From assembly GCA_946965045.2 (NCBI GenBank), contig OX337234.1, positions 1,612,001-1,676,000 of the forward strand: a stretch of 64,000 bases of DNA, given 5' to 3'. Both the position numbers and the translations under genes were made by a program. Source of the DNA: Epithemia pelagica. Taxonomy: Eukaryota; Bacillariophyta; Bacillariophyceae; Surirellales; Surirellaceae. Position 1 is the first letter of the stretch; each line of letters begins with the position of its first letter. This document shows, piece by piece, positions 45,082 through 55,583 of the stretch. The notes beneath the pieces are model-generated. The model was not told the origin of the DNA and did no database searches. It saw nothing but the letters and a program-made list of their open reading frames with translations.

Positions 45082-46734
45082 ATGGAGACCCAGGTTCCCG
45101 ACCGAGAGATTCCAGTGACGACCAGCACGCAGGGAAACCAATCGACCACGAGCAGCAGTAGCATGGAGTGTCCCTACGCCGTGGCATTGCTGCAGCCCAG
45201 CAGCAGTCATTCTCGTCATGCTGCGGAGGAAACGGATGGAACGAGTGTCCAATCGGCGGATGATGCGTCGGTCGAAGATTTGTTGACCGCGACACGATTG
45301 AATTGTCCCGCCTTTGCCAAGGCCAAGGGATGTCCCTTCAAACATGCGTCCAGTCCGAATCAAGTCAAGGAAACACTCTTGCAAATTCCGCCCTCCCATT
45401 ACGAAATGTCCTCCTTTATGCAAGTCTTGCAAGGACTCCATGCCACATCGGGGACCTTGGCGGCGCCAGAGAAGGATCACTATCAGTTGCCTGGGGGATG
45501 TCCGGTCCCTCCGTCCATCAAATCCAGTGTGCCGGCCGGGGGTTTTCGGCATGTCTTGGAAACCATGTCGTTGGCTGCCATTATGGCTCAAATGGCACAA
45601 GAATTGGAAGACACTGATGAATTGGAAGGGTCCACCGACTTTGTTGAGGCTTCTATGATAACGGAAAACGTGGAATCCAACCCCCCTCTGGTCGACACGG
45701 CAACCGCATCCTCTCCCAAACCTACTACAACGAGCCAAATAGCCACACCACGCTTGTCGCAATCGCTCAAAACCGGAACGGCTGTGGCACACGAAGCGGC
45801 GGAAAATGTGCATTTTGTCAAGAATTTTATTCGTGGTCAAATCGATCGCCGGTTGTACGGAGACATGGTCGTGTCCTTGTACCACGTCTACAAGGCTCTG
45901 GAAGATGCCTTGGACCAGCATGGACCTGTGGAGTTTCCACAATGTCATTTTCCCACGGAATTGTCTCGAACGGGCGCCTTGCAAGACGATGTGGAATTTT
46001 GGCAGGCACCCCTCCCACCGCCCCCCAGTCCCGCAACAGTGGACTATGTGGCTCGCATTCAGTATTTGGCCAACGAAGAGCCCTTGTTGTTGTTGGCGCA
46101 TTCCTATACCCGGTATTTGGGCGATTTGAGTGGCGGCAAAATTTTGGAACGGGTGGCCCGACGAGCCTTGTATTTGGATCGACCGGCGCAGGGTGGTCCC
46201 ACGCAAGGCTTGGCCTTTTATCATTTTGCGCAAATTCCTTCGGCCAAACGCTTCAAGGATGACTATCGCCAAGCCTTGGATGATTTGCCCTTGTCGGCGA
46301 TTCAAATTCAACGATTGGTCCAAGAAGCCAATGTCGCCTTTTTACTCAATATGCGACTCTTTGAAGAATTAGATGTCGCCGCCCACATTCCGCATGCCTC
46401 GGTACGGCCCTTGGAAGATGTGTTACGAATCGGACCCGACCATGTGGATTCGACGCTCCCTTCCGACCACCACCACAATCCCGATTCGGCCACACGTTCG
46501 AGTGCGGATTCGTCCTCCGAGAATAAGTGTCCCTTTCTCGTGGAAAAACAGGCTGCTGCCGCTGCAAGGACGGGGGAACCATCCACCCACCATGCAGTGG
46601 CTTCCACCAAAGAAGCCAGTCGTTGTCCATGGCCCTTTGTCGTCTTTCATGACCCTCGTCAATTTGTACGGGATTGGCAAACCTGGGCCTTGCTGGGCAT
46701 TTTCTTGTGCGTGCTCTATTCGCAGTGGATGTAG
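45082..46734 (+). CDS. HO: Heme oxygenase, tail-anchored, with Cys-Pro motifs
   Basis: A single exon from the ATG at 45082, 550 aa. The catalytic domain spans about 227-440. The expected proximal heme ligand is His237 in GTAVAHEAAENVHF, and the signature LAHSYTRYLGDLSGGKIL (about 338-355) is almost textbook. The last 20 residues (WALLGIFLCVLYSQWM) form a C-terminal membrane anchor, as in animal HO-1, so an ER or other endomembrane location is likely. It cleaves heme to biliverdin, CO and iron. A long N-terminal extension of about 225 residues has no known domain but contains Cys-Pro dipeptides at 30, 75, 84 and 140; two more lie at 483 and 515. These resemble heme regulatory motifs. No chloroplast targeting signal is obvious. 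Confidence 0.93.
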   Translation: METQVPDREIPVTTSTQGNQSTTSSSSMECPYAVALLQPSSSHSRHAAEETDGTSVQSADDASVEDLLTATRLNCPAFAKAKGCPFKHASSPNQVKETLLQIPPSHYEMSSFMQVLQGLHATSGTLAAPEKDHYQLPGGCPVPPSIKSSVPAGGFRHVLETMSLAAIMAQMAQELEDTDELEGSTDFVEASMITENVESNPPLVDTATASSPKPTTTSQIATPRLSQSLKTGTAVAHEAAENVHFVKNFIRGQIDRRLYGDMVVSLYHVYKALEDALDQHGPVEFPQCHFPTELSRTGALQDDVEFWQAPLPPPPSPATVDYVARIQYLANEEPLLLLAHSYTRYLGDLSGGKILERVARRALYLDRPAQGGPTQGLAFYHFAQIPSAKRFKDDYRQALDDLPLSAIQIQRLVQEANVAFLLNMRLFEELDVAAHIPHASVRPLEDVLRIGPDHVDSTLPSDHHHNPDSATRSSADSSSENKCPFLVEKQAAAAARTGEPSTHHAVASTKEASRCPWPFVVFHDPRQFVRDWQTWALLGIFLCVLYSQWM

Positions 46735-47087
46735 TAGTCATGAGTGGTGTGGGCAAGGAGAGTCTTGTTCCAAAAAGGCTGCGGCACGGCTGGTGGGCCT
46801 TGGGCGTTTGTCGGAATGCCACCGTCCCGACTGTCGGATTTGCCGGCACGTCCTGCACAGTATGACATGGTTGTTGCAAACAACTCTGTTCTTTTGCCAC
46901 TGGCCGACTCACGCAATTGGCATTCCTTGTGGTTTGCTGGCCGTGACAACATGTTTATATATTACATATACGGAACACGATTCTAGGTAGTTCTTGTAGA
47001 AACCAAACTTGTTAGATAATACTAAATAATGGAAATGGATTCAAGCAACGATAATGAAAATAGATTTAACTTTGATACATCCTTTGT
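46735..47087. other. Convergent 3' intergenic region
   Basis: This 353-bp gap lies between the stops of the heme oxygenase and dipeptidase genes, which converge. No gene is seen. It should hold both polyadenylation regions; AT-rich stretches at 47,010-47,080 fit this. Confidence 0.5.
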
Positions 47088-48965
47088 TTAACCTTGCACT
47101 TGGTGCGAGGTGGTGGTTGTGACTGAGGGATGTTGTTCGCCTTGGAGAAGGACGCCAGGTGGTTGATGGGATGGTTGCGGGTGGTCGTCCTTGGTGGTTG
47201 GGTCCTTGGTGGTGGAGGGTGGCACTTGGTAATGAGTGCCCGTTTCCACGGCAATTCGTTCTTTCACCTCACTGGACATGCCGTGTTCGACAATTTGACA
47301 GCCACACACGGGTTCGTCCGGATCGGGTACAATGGTATACAAGTCTCGAAATTGCACAAACAATTGTCCAAACAAGGCTTGCCAGATACTGTGCAATCGA
47401 TTCGAGGCCTGGACACTAAATTTGGTGACATAATCGGCGGCCGCTTGCGGGCTTTGGGAGTTGTACAAGAGGAGAGCCTTTTGATCCACTTGTTTAATCA
47501 ATTGTTCATGATAGACTTGGAGGGAGTCAATTTTGCGTCGAACAATGGGATACACCTTGTTCCATTGGGCATAACAGTAATTGGACACGACATTTTGGAC
47601 CCAAAAGGCCTTGCTCCAATCAAAGTGCAGCAGCGGTGTGCGGACCCCATCTTGGGCGCCTTGACCAGCATAGGGGTGGGCAATGCGGGTGCTGGCGGAA
47701 TAAATGGGAACTCGCGGTGCCATACTGGAATCATCGGCGGCAAACCAAATCAATCCACTCAACAATGGTGGCATCCAGGGCCGAATTTGGGCCACAAAGG
47801 ACCATCCCGTTTGCGGAACGGCAATACTCCGTTCATTGTGATAGGAGGTTCCATTCCAATCCCACATCAAGGGACGAGGACGATACGGAGAGGCATCCAA
47901 ACCACTTCCGACATCGCGACTGGCATCCAAGACGGTATCTTCATAGTGCGAGGTCAAGAGTTTCATCACGTCGTGGACGGACAACAACCGGTAGGGTTGT
48001 ATCGACAAGGGCATGCGATGCGTCAACTCCAACCCCATGGCATGCTTTTGATACAATTGCGAAAAGTTGCTGGCCGGATCGCTAATGTGGGAAAAAATGG
48101 ACCAGACTCGGGCTTCGCCATGTCGGGCACTGCCAAAATCCATGGGATCAAAGGCCTGCGCAAAGTCAAAGTCGTGGGGATCCGCGTCGGCCGCATACAA
48201 GCCATAATGAATGGCCACGTCCACAACGTCGGGTGCATACAAACAATTTTCCGAATCCTCCCAATCCCAGGTGGTAATTCGTGCTTGATTGGCATGGGCG
48301 GCGACATGACCATTGGGAATGCGTTGGGCGACCCAGACGGCACCGCGTTTTCCATAGGTCATGCCGCGTCCCACCACTTCCATCATCCAAACTTGTCCCG
48401 TGGTGGAATCCATGAGGGAAAAGGATTCGCCACTGGAATAATAGCCATACTCATCCAACAAGGCGGCCATGACGGCAATGGCTTGTCGACAAGTCTGGGC
48501 CCGTTGCAGGGTAATGTAAATCAAGGATCCATAATCCAACGTACCATTGGTTTGCCGCAAAAAGTCCCATCCTCCAAAGGTCGATTCACCAATGACCAAC
48601 CCATGTTCATTCGTATTGCCCACAACCTGGTAGGTTTCCGAAACTTCGGCAATGTCTCCCAAGTACACGCCGGTATCCCAATCGTAAATGGACCGCATCG
48701 TTGGATTTGTTGTACTGCTGTTGTTGCTGGAATTGGTGGCGGGATACTGATAAATGGTTCCATACAAATTGGCACTGTCGGCATTGTAGGCAATCATGGC
48801 CGACGAATCCTTGGACGCACCCGGTGTTACCAATATATCCGTACACGCATGACAAAGACCACCACCACCCTGCTTCGTCGACGGAAACCAACCGAGGACA
48901 ATTCCCACAAGGACTACCCACCCGAGGCGGCTGTTGCTGTTGCTGCTGCGGAACAAGCGAGGCAT
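47088..48965 (-). CDS. Peptidase family C69 dipeptidase, secreted
   Basis: The preferred start is the ATG at 48965 (MPRLFRSSNS), giving 625 aa. A hydrophobic signal peptide (LGWVVLVGIVLGWF, residues 14-27) is followed by HACTDILVTPGASKDSS. In family C69, an N-terminal nucleophile hydrolase family, the catalytic Cys is exposed by cleavage just before a sequence like this, so Cys41 is the predicted nucleophile. Further family features are GNTNEHGLVIGESTFGG, QRAQTCRQAIAVMAAL, WMMEVVGRG, VAAHANQARI and the late HNERSIAVPQTGWSFVAQ. The Thr- and His-rich tail is extra. It probably cleaves dipeptides in a vacuole, lysosome-like compartment or outside the cell. A 709-codon open frame on the opposite strand is a shadow. 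Confidence 0.92.
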   Translation of the reverse strand: MPRLFRSSNSNSRLGWVVLVGIVLGWFPSTKQGGGGLCHACTDILVTPGASKDSSAMIAYNADSANLYGTIYQYPATNSSNNSSTTNPTMRSIYDWDTGVYLGDIAEVSETYQVVGNTNEHGLVIGESTFGGWDFLRQTNGTLDYGSLIYITLQRAQTCRQAIAVMAALLDEYGYYSSGESFSLMDSTTGQVWMMEVVGRGMTYGKRGAVWVAQRIPNGHVAAHANQARITTWDWEDSENCLYAPDVVDVAIHYGLYAADADPHDFDFAQAFDPMDFGSARHGEARVWSIFSHISDPASNFSQLYQKHAMGLELTHRMPLSIQPYRLLSVHDVMKLLTSHYEDTVLDASRDVGSGLDASPYRPRPLMWDWNGTSYHNERSIAVPQTGWSFVAQIRPWMPPLLSGLIWFAADDSSMAPRVPIYSASTRIAHPYAGQGAQDGVRTPLLHFDWSKAFWVQNVVSNYCYAQWNKVYPIVRRKIDSLQVYHEQLIKQVDQKALLLYNSQSPQAAADYVTKFSVQASNRLHSIWQALFGQLFVQFRDLYTIVPDPDEPVCGCQIVEHGMSSEVKERIAVETGTHYQVPPSTTKDPTTKDDHPQPSHQPPGVLLQGEQHPSVTTTTSHQVQG

Positions 48966-49126
48966 TGCTTTGGTCGAGAGAGAGAGAGAGAGAAGGGTGG
49001 TGGTTGGGAGATAGAGAACCAAAGAAGAGAAAAGGACAAGGCCACAAGGGCAATCCGCAATCCGTACAAAGAAACAAGAGAGAGTATCTTTGCCTCTCAT
49101 TTTTCTCTTGAAAATCGGAATTTAGA

Positions 49127-49207
49127 TCGGAAAATAAAATTTATCAGAAGCAAAATGGAAAATATCCATAGTATGTTTTGTAAAAAATCTTGTGGTGGAA
49201 CCAACCA
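49127..49207 (+). repeat. Right copy of the long-range inverted repeat
   Basis: The reverse-complement partner of 44,695-44,786 at about 91% identity over the core. It lies about 162 bp upstream of the dipeptidase start, nearly the same distance as the left copy from its gene, but in the opposite orientation relative to that gene. Confidence 0.85.
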
Positions 49208-50694
49208 TTTTCTGAATTTCCTAGCGTTCATAGTGGGAAAACGGATCGATAAATATTAATCAAGTTTAAAACGATTGCGCTGGATATTATAAAGAGACAA
49301 AGATACCAGACACGCCGTGCGACCGTCGCTCGGAGAGGGGGATCTTTCTGACGGACCACTCGTTGATTCCAAGGAAGGAAGGGCAACAAGGATGATGATG
49401 ATGATGGTGAAGAAGCAGGATGTGTTCGTGTCTAGCGTCCAAAGTGAAATGAGCCGAACGACTGAATGATCCTAGTCACATTCTCCTGCTGGAGCGAATG
49501 AACGATGTGATCCTGTCAACTGAGCGGTGGCTGTTCAACGAGGAGCACCAAAGATCCAAAGAGAGTGTTCACATGGACTTCATTTGATTGGGAGTTTCGA
49601 TGGAAGAAAGATAACTCGCGTGCTATTGTCAAGCTCTCGGTCGCTCGAGACACTGGATGGGCACGGTGATCGAGTACCCGTTGTCAAGGCTTTTGGAGCT
49701 CCATGTCGTTGTTATGGTGGTGGTGGTGGAGTCTCTCTATGGATCCTGTAACAGAATTCTCTCGGTGAGTAAGCTTCATACTGCGTTGTTCTTCCTGTTG
49801 TGGAATGTTCCACTTGGGATGCATTCGTGTTTTGGAGTTCGCCACGTACGATCATCACACACACACACACACACCTACAAACAACCACGAGGAACGAACA
49901 ACACAAACACTGATATAATGAGACAGAATTTACACATGTCGAACCGTTTAGAGGTATTGCAATGCTGAGTGGTATGGTGTGTGTGTGTGTTTGTCCATGG
50001 TGGTGGCCCCAACAAATGCCCCGAAGAGCGGCCCAACCGTGCACGACCAAGATGGAATGGTTGCCCTTCTTGTACCCGTCCAAACAAATCACAATCCACG
50101 GGACGACTCCTGACTTAGGACACCTTCAGAACTCTCTTTTTGTGAGTCATGAGAAGATTCCGTTTTGTTATTCGTACTGTCTGATGGATCTGTTGATTGG
50201 ACGACTGTAAACAGGGGCGGCAATTCTGTTTGGGGTGCACCACGGTTGCTGGAACAACGTGACCAGTGATGAAAAACCTGTTGCCCAATGACTACTGGCA
50301 TCTGCAATTTGTTTTTTTGAAGACTTTTTTTCAACTCAACTTTAATATACACTGAGGTCCTTTTGTTCGGGTTTGGGGGGTCGTGCCGAACACATGGTTT
50401 TGTGTTGCGGTTTCGAGCCAGGAGGCACTCACACAGACTCTTGTTCCATCTTGCATTCTTTTTTTGGTTTCCTTGTCAGATCCAAGTCAACTCATGTTTT
50501 ATCAACTGCACCGGGAGATGCAGGACGTCTCGTCCAGCTTCGTTCCTAGATCATTCTGGTTCTGGTCAAGGGAGAGACGAAGCGAAAACAAATCTTGCTT
50601 CTGTAAGAGCATTCATTCGAGATGCAGTTCTTGGAGGGTTTTCCAGGTTTGATTATGATATCTTTCTGTAATGGCCGGAGCATTCTTTTTCATG
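49208..50694. other. Gene-free spacer
   Basis: I see no supportable gene in this 1.5 kb. It has a CA microsatellite at about 49,858-49,875 and a TG run at about 49,977-49,991, which together form an inverted pair, and an ATG trinucleotide run near 49,391. Several open frames of 60-125 codons exist but share no family-like features. Confidence 0.5.
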
Positions 50695-51547
50695 CTCTAG
50701 TGTCTATTCTACCCCGGTTTGTCCTCATATGAGGACAGCGCTTGTCCTCATATGAGGACAATCCTACTAAAATCATATCTACGTAGACCACAGTAGCTTT
50801 TGTACGAAGCTATCGACAAAAAATGTAACCCAACCATGGGAATCTGCCGTTCTACCAAAAAAATGAACAACTAAAATAGAAAAGTAATAGAGCACAATCA
50901 ACCATTATGTTCTATGTTTATGTGGCAAGACACTACCTGTGTTGGAAAATGCATCCATCCAGTTTATGTAGGGCAAATCCAACCATTTTGTCGAGGGAGT
51001 TCAACTGTCTTCACAGACATTGGCGGATTTGAGTCTCCCACTGCACTTTCCTGGTTCCCTGAAGGTGTCTGTGCTTCCTGTACATGAACTGTTGGGGTGC
51101 AGGAGGCTCAGACGCCGCATTTGACCCTGTATTGGTGTCGAATGCTGTTACGGTCTAAGAATTTTCCTCTGTGGTGATGGAGGCTTGTTTTGGCTGAATT
51201 CTCTCAATCTGATGCCTCAATCAGGCAAAGGACAACTGGTCATCATCACTAGGGATAATAACACTCATCAGGTTGATTGTCTTCTGTTTTATCCCCTCCA
51301 AACACTCAGTTTAGAAAATCACCATCGCTCCAACATGGATGAATTCTGTTTTTGATACTGTATCGTCACTACTCATCACAATTAAAGCATGAGAATATCA
51401 TGGGATACGTTTTCAAGTATGGAGATTACGAATCTGAACTTAAAAACCACTTAGGAGTACATGATTGATTTGATATTCTTCTTTTGAAAGTGTACTCATA
51501 TGAGGATTTGTCCTCATATGAGTACCGGGGTAGAATAGACACTAGAG
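50695..51547. mobile_element. Non-autonomous element (MITE-like) with perfect TIRs and nested palindromes
   Basis: 50,695-50,718 and 51,524-51,547 are perfect 24-bp inverted repeats (outer part CTCTAGTGTCTATTCTACC). If CTAG is read as a 4-bp target duplication (50,697-50,700 and 51,542-51,545), the element proper starts TGTCTATTCTACCCCGG. Just inside the left TIR are two copies of the perfect palindrome TGTCCTCATATGAGGACA. Just inside the right TIR are two further CTCATATGAG copies. There is no coding capacity in the 853 bp. The superfamily is not determined. Confidence 0.85.
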
Positions 51548-52115
51548 TTGGGACTAGGGGCAGGAGGTAGTTCATCAGATATGCAAGTAGCTCTCTCTAC
51601 ATAACGCGCGTACTAGGTGCGACTGATATTGTGAGGTCAGAGATCCAACAGGTTATGAGACTAAATGAATCAGGACGATGAATCTCCGCTCTCCGCTTCG
51701 CCCTCTCGCGAGATTACAACAACCACGCACGAGCACACCGAAAAACCAAAGACCACGTTCGACCCTTCAAGAGACGCAAAACCGCACGTCCATCATCCAT
51801 CATCACATTATTTTTTTTCGTCTGGTGTGCTCTTGCGTCAAAACGGCCATTGTATTTGTGTGGAGATCGAACGAAAGGTGAGGAAACCCATGCACTTGCA
51901 AACGAAAGCTATGGAGTTCAGGAAGTTCACATGACGATGACTCTGATACTCTGGGAAAGCAGTTGGAGTGTGGACAAGTACTGGTTTGCGCAGCATTGTT
52001 GTGGCGCCCCCCAAAGCGTTCCTGGTCCCACGATTTGGAAGAAGTTTGTCACTCATCTTCTTGTCCTTTTTGTTTCTTTTCATTTCTGTACCTAATTTCT
52101 GCAGATTAAAATACA
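51548..52115 (+). promoter_or_regulatory. Upstream and leader region of the EF-3 gene
   Basis: No separate gene is supported. CGAACGAAAG|GTGAGG near 51,878 and TTTCTGCAG|ATTAAAA near 52,104 would make a leader intron of about 226 bp that ends 11 bp before the EF-3 start codon. This is inferred from splice-site sequences only. A short open frame from 51,665 that overlaps the donor has no recognisable content. Confidence 0.4.
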
Positions 52116-55100
52116 ATGTCGTTGGAAGCAAAATTTGCGGAACTAAAGTTGGACGATGTCCCTTCGATCGTGTCTGCCGTCAAGGCGGACGGCGTCGAAA
52201 AGTCTGGTCTTGCCGCTGGCATGGCGACACTCATTAAGCGTTGCAGTTCCACCGACGAAGCGGAAGCCGTGTCAGCCTTCAAAACGGTAAAGGCATTGGC
52301 AGAAGAATGCCCAGAGTCGCAAGCCTTCACCAAGGATTGTATGACTGCATGTAAGTCCCTCGCCAAATGAAACGCGGCTGTAGGAACGTCGTGGGTGACG
52401 TATTTGCAGAATGTTTTGCACTCTTTGTCGCATGACGACACGCATTACGGGCCTTCTGGATGCGTCCCAAGCATTTGCGTTTGTTTGGACTTGTTTCTCA
52501 TTTTGGTTCTGTCGCTCTTGACAAACTTTAGGCTTGGAACAGGCTCTTTCCAAGAGTGCCGACGTGAGGACCGCCTCCGAGGAGGCTTGCAAAGCGCTTT
52601 GCGAAAAAATCAACCCCTTTGGTATGAAGGCTCTCCTGCCTCACATCTTCCCCAAACTCGCCGTCGAAATCAAGTGGCAAATTCGAGCCCGCGCGTTGAA
52701 CTGCATTACCACATTCACAAAGACAGCACCAAAGCAACTTGGTGATGCTCTTCCGGAAGTTGTTCCTGAAGTCACCGCTTGTATGTGGGACACAAAGAAA
52801 CAGGTCAAGGACGCCGCCTCTGAGGCCATGAAGGGAGCCCTTGGTGTCGTCGGAAACCGTGATATCGAGCACATGACGGGTCAGATTCTCGTGGCCATTA
52901 CCAAGCCTAAGGAAGTACCCGAAATCATGCACAAGATGGCTGGTGTGACGTTTGTTCAATCCGTCGAATCGCCCGCCCTTGCCATGGTTGTTCCTCTGCT
53001 TTTGCGTGGATTGCGCGAGAAAGCGACGGCGACCAAGCGTCAGTCTGCCGTCATTATCAACAACATGAGCAAGCTTGTGGACAATCCTATCGATGCCGCT
53101 CCTTTCCTTCCTCTTCTTCTTCCTGCGCTTGAGACAAACGCATCGAGTATTGCTGACCCAGAAGCTCGCGAAGTGACAGAGCGTGCTGTGGCCCAGTTGA
53201 ACCGTCTCAAGGGACTTGCCGACAAGCAAATGTCTGTTCGTGGAGATATTTCGAAAATCGAAGATGAGTTCAAGAAAGGCTTTGGTATTGAAGACGCTTC
53301 GGGTGGTCTTGAATCCGTTTTGAAATATGCCTCTACGATTGCGACTACGATGATGGACCTTAAATACATGGAGGATTTGCAATGGGAGAAGAATATTGCG
53401 TCTCAATTTGCTGGCTACTTTGACAAGGAGAAGGCCAACGAGAATACCGAAAAGGTTCGTGTGGAAGCAGAGAAAATGCTTGTTATCCCAGAGGAAGAGG
53501 ACGAGGATGACGACGCCGAAGAATTGTGTAACTGCACTTTCACACTGGCGTACGGTACCAAGATTCTTTTGCACAACACCAAGATGAAGCTTAAGCGAGG
53601 AAAGCGATACGGTTTGCTCGGACCAAATGACTGTGGTAAGACGACGCTGATGAGATCTATTGCCAACAACCAAGTCGAAGGTTTCCCGGATGTGGAACAA
53701 GTTCGTACCGTGTTTGTCGAGGCTGATATTCAGGGTGAACAGTCCCATCTCTCCTGTGTCGATTACGTGTGTGCCGATGCCAAGATTCAAGCCTACGGCA
53801 TCCCCAAGGAAGAAGTGCGAAAGGTTCTCGCCACTGTGGGTTTCACTGAGGACGGAAAAGCCAAACCGGATCACGCTGTGTCGACGTTGTCAGGTGGATG
53901 GCGTATGAAGCTCGCTCTTGCCCGTGCTATGCTTCAAAAGGCTGACATTCTTCTTCTTGACGAACCCACAAATCACCTTGACGTGATCAATGTTGCTTGG
54001 GTGAAGAAGTACCTTAACTCTTTGACGGATGTTACGTCCATTATTGTCAGTCACGATTCTGGGTTGTTGAACGACTGCTGTACCAATATCCTTGCATTCG
54101 ATAACTTGAAGCTTCAAACTTACAAGGGTAACCTCGACGAATACGTCAAGATCAACCCTGCCGCTCGTGCGTATTTCTCGCTCACCGCATCCAAGATGAA
54201 GTTCAAATTCCCCCAACCAGGACCAATTGAGGGAGTCAAGTCGAAGGGAAAAGCTTTGATGAAGATGGTGAACTGCACGTTCACATACCCAACGAACACG
54301 AAGCCAACCTTGTTTAACATCAGTGTCCAAGTTTCCTTGAGTTCACGTGTTGCTTGTATTGGAGAAAATGGTGCCGGAAAGTCCACGATGATCAAGCTTT
54401 TGGTTGGAGAGATCGTTCCTCAAGAGGGTGATGTATGGAAGCACCCCAATGCCCGTATCGCTTACGTCGCTCAACATGCATTCCACCACATTGAAGCTCA
54501 CTTGGACAAGACCCCTAATGAGTACATCCGATGGCGTTTCGCAAACGGTGGAGAGGATAAGGAATCACTTGTCAAGACATCCATGCAGTACACAGAAGAA
54601 GAACTTGCTTTGCAAAAGAAGCCGTACGAGCTTCAGATTGTCGATGAAGCCAGTGGTAAAGTCTCGAAGGTGAAGAAGGTCGTCGGTGAGCTCATGGGTG
54701 GCCGTAAGCAAAACAAGAGCAAGGAATACGAGTATGAAGTGCGATATGCTGGATCGACGGTGGAGCATGGTGAGTACCTCCCAGCAAAGACATTGAAAAA
54801 GATGGGATGGGAAAAGGCCATGAAGGCTGTTGATCTTAAGATGGCCCAGCTCGCTGGTATGCTCGCAAAGCCGTTGTCAGCAAAAAATGTGGAAGAGCAC
54901 CTTGAGGGTTGCGGTTTGGCCCGTGAATTTGGAACGCACTATCGTATGTCAGCTCTCTCTGGAGGACAGAAGGTGAAGGTTGTTCTTGCAGCTGCTATGT
55001 GGATGCAACCCCATATCGTCATTCTCGATGAACCAACCAATTACCTTGACCGCGAAAGTCTTGGAGCTCTTGCAGGCGCCATTGAAACATTTGATGGTGG

Positions 55101-55416
55101 TGTGATCATTATTTCCCACAACAACGAATTTGTTGGAAAACTTTGTCCTGAAACGTGGGTGATGGATGCTGGCCATCTCGAGACCAAGGGAGATGCCGAC
55201 TGGATGCTCAAGCAGGACACCAAAATTGAGGATCAAATGCAAATTACGGACATGACTGATGCTGCTGGTAACAAGGTCGAGGTTAAGCAAGAAAAGAAGA
55301 AGCTTTCGAAGAAGGAAGAGAAGGCTCTTATCAAAAAGATCAAGGCCAAGATCAAGGCCGGCGAAGCTCTTGATAGCGATGAAGAAGACTTGGCATACGA
55401 GAAAGAATTGCTCTAA
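52116..55416 (+). CDS. TEF3: Translation elongation factor 3 (ABC-F type ATPase)
   Basis: Exons 52116-52350 and 52532-55416 (GTAAGT...TTAG intron) give 1,039 aa, the usual length. N-terminal HEAT-like helices run to about residue 310, followed by a four-helix region. ABC1 has Walker A GLLGPNDCGKTTLM (about 440), signature LSGGWRMKLALARAM (530) and Walker B ILLLDEPTNHLD (553). ABC2 has GENGAGKSTMIKLL (688), LSGGQKVKVVLAAAM (886) and VILDEPTNYLD (910). A chromodomain-like insertion (YEVRYAGS, about 811) lies inside ABC2, and the tail is Lys-rich. EF-3 helps E-site tRNA release on the ribosome and is best known from fungi, with homologues in algae. Walker A of ABC1 has Asp where Gly is usual. 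Confidence 0.96.
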
Positions 55417-55583
55417 GCTTTTGTTGACAAACGTCATGTTAATGGAATTCACCCCGAGGGAGGGAGATACTCGAAGTTTCCAGAATTTAGATTTCACGTC
55501 CAAGAGTTGTAACTCATAATAGTCCATATTTTATGAAGTTGTGGTGTTCACATTTGAGCAAAGTAGATATGTTATTTTATTCA

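Noticed and set aside
44998-46323. 441-codon minus-strand frame opposite the heme oxygenase
   Set aside because: Antisense shadow. The plus strand has the heme oxygenase signature and membrane anchor.
47130-49259. 709-codon plus-strand frame opposite the dipeptidase gene
   Set aside because: It mirrors the codon pattern of the minus-strand gene, which has a signal peptide and C69 motifs. The plus-strand product has no family features.
52528-53874. 448-codon minus-strand frame within the EF-3 gene
   Set aside because: A shadow of strong codon bias in EF-3. The plus strand has HEAT and ABC motifs throughout.
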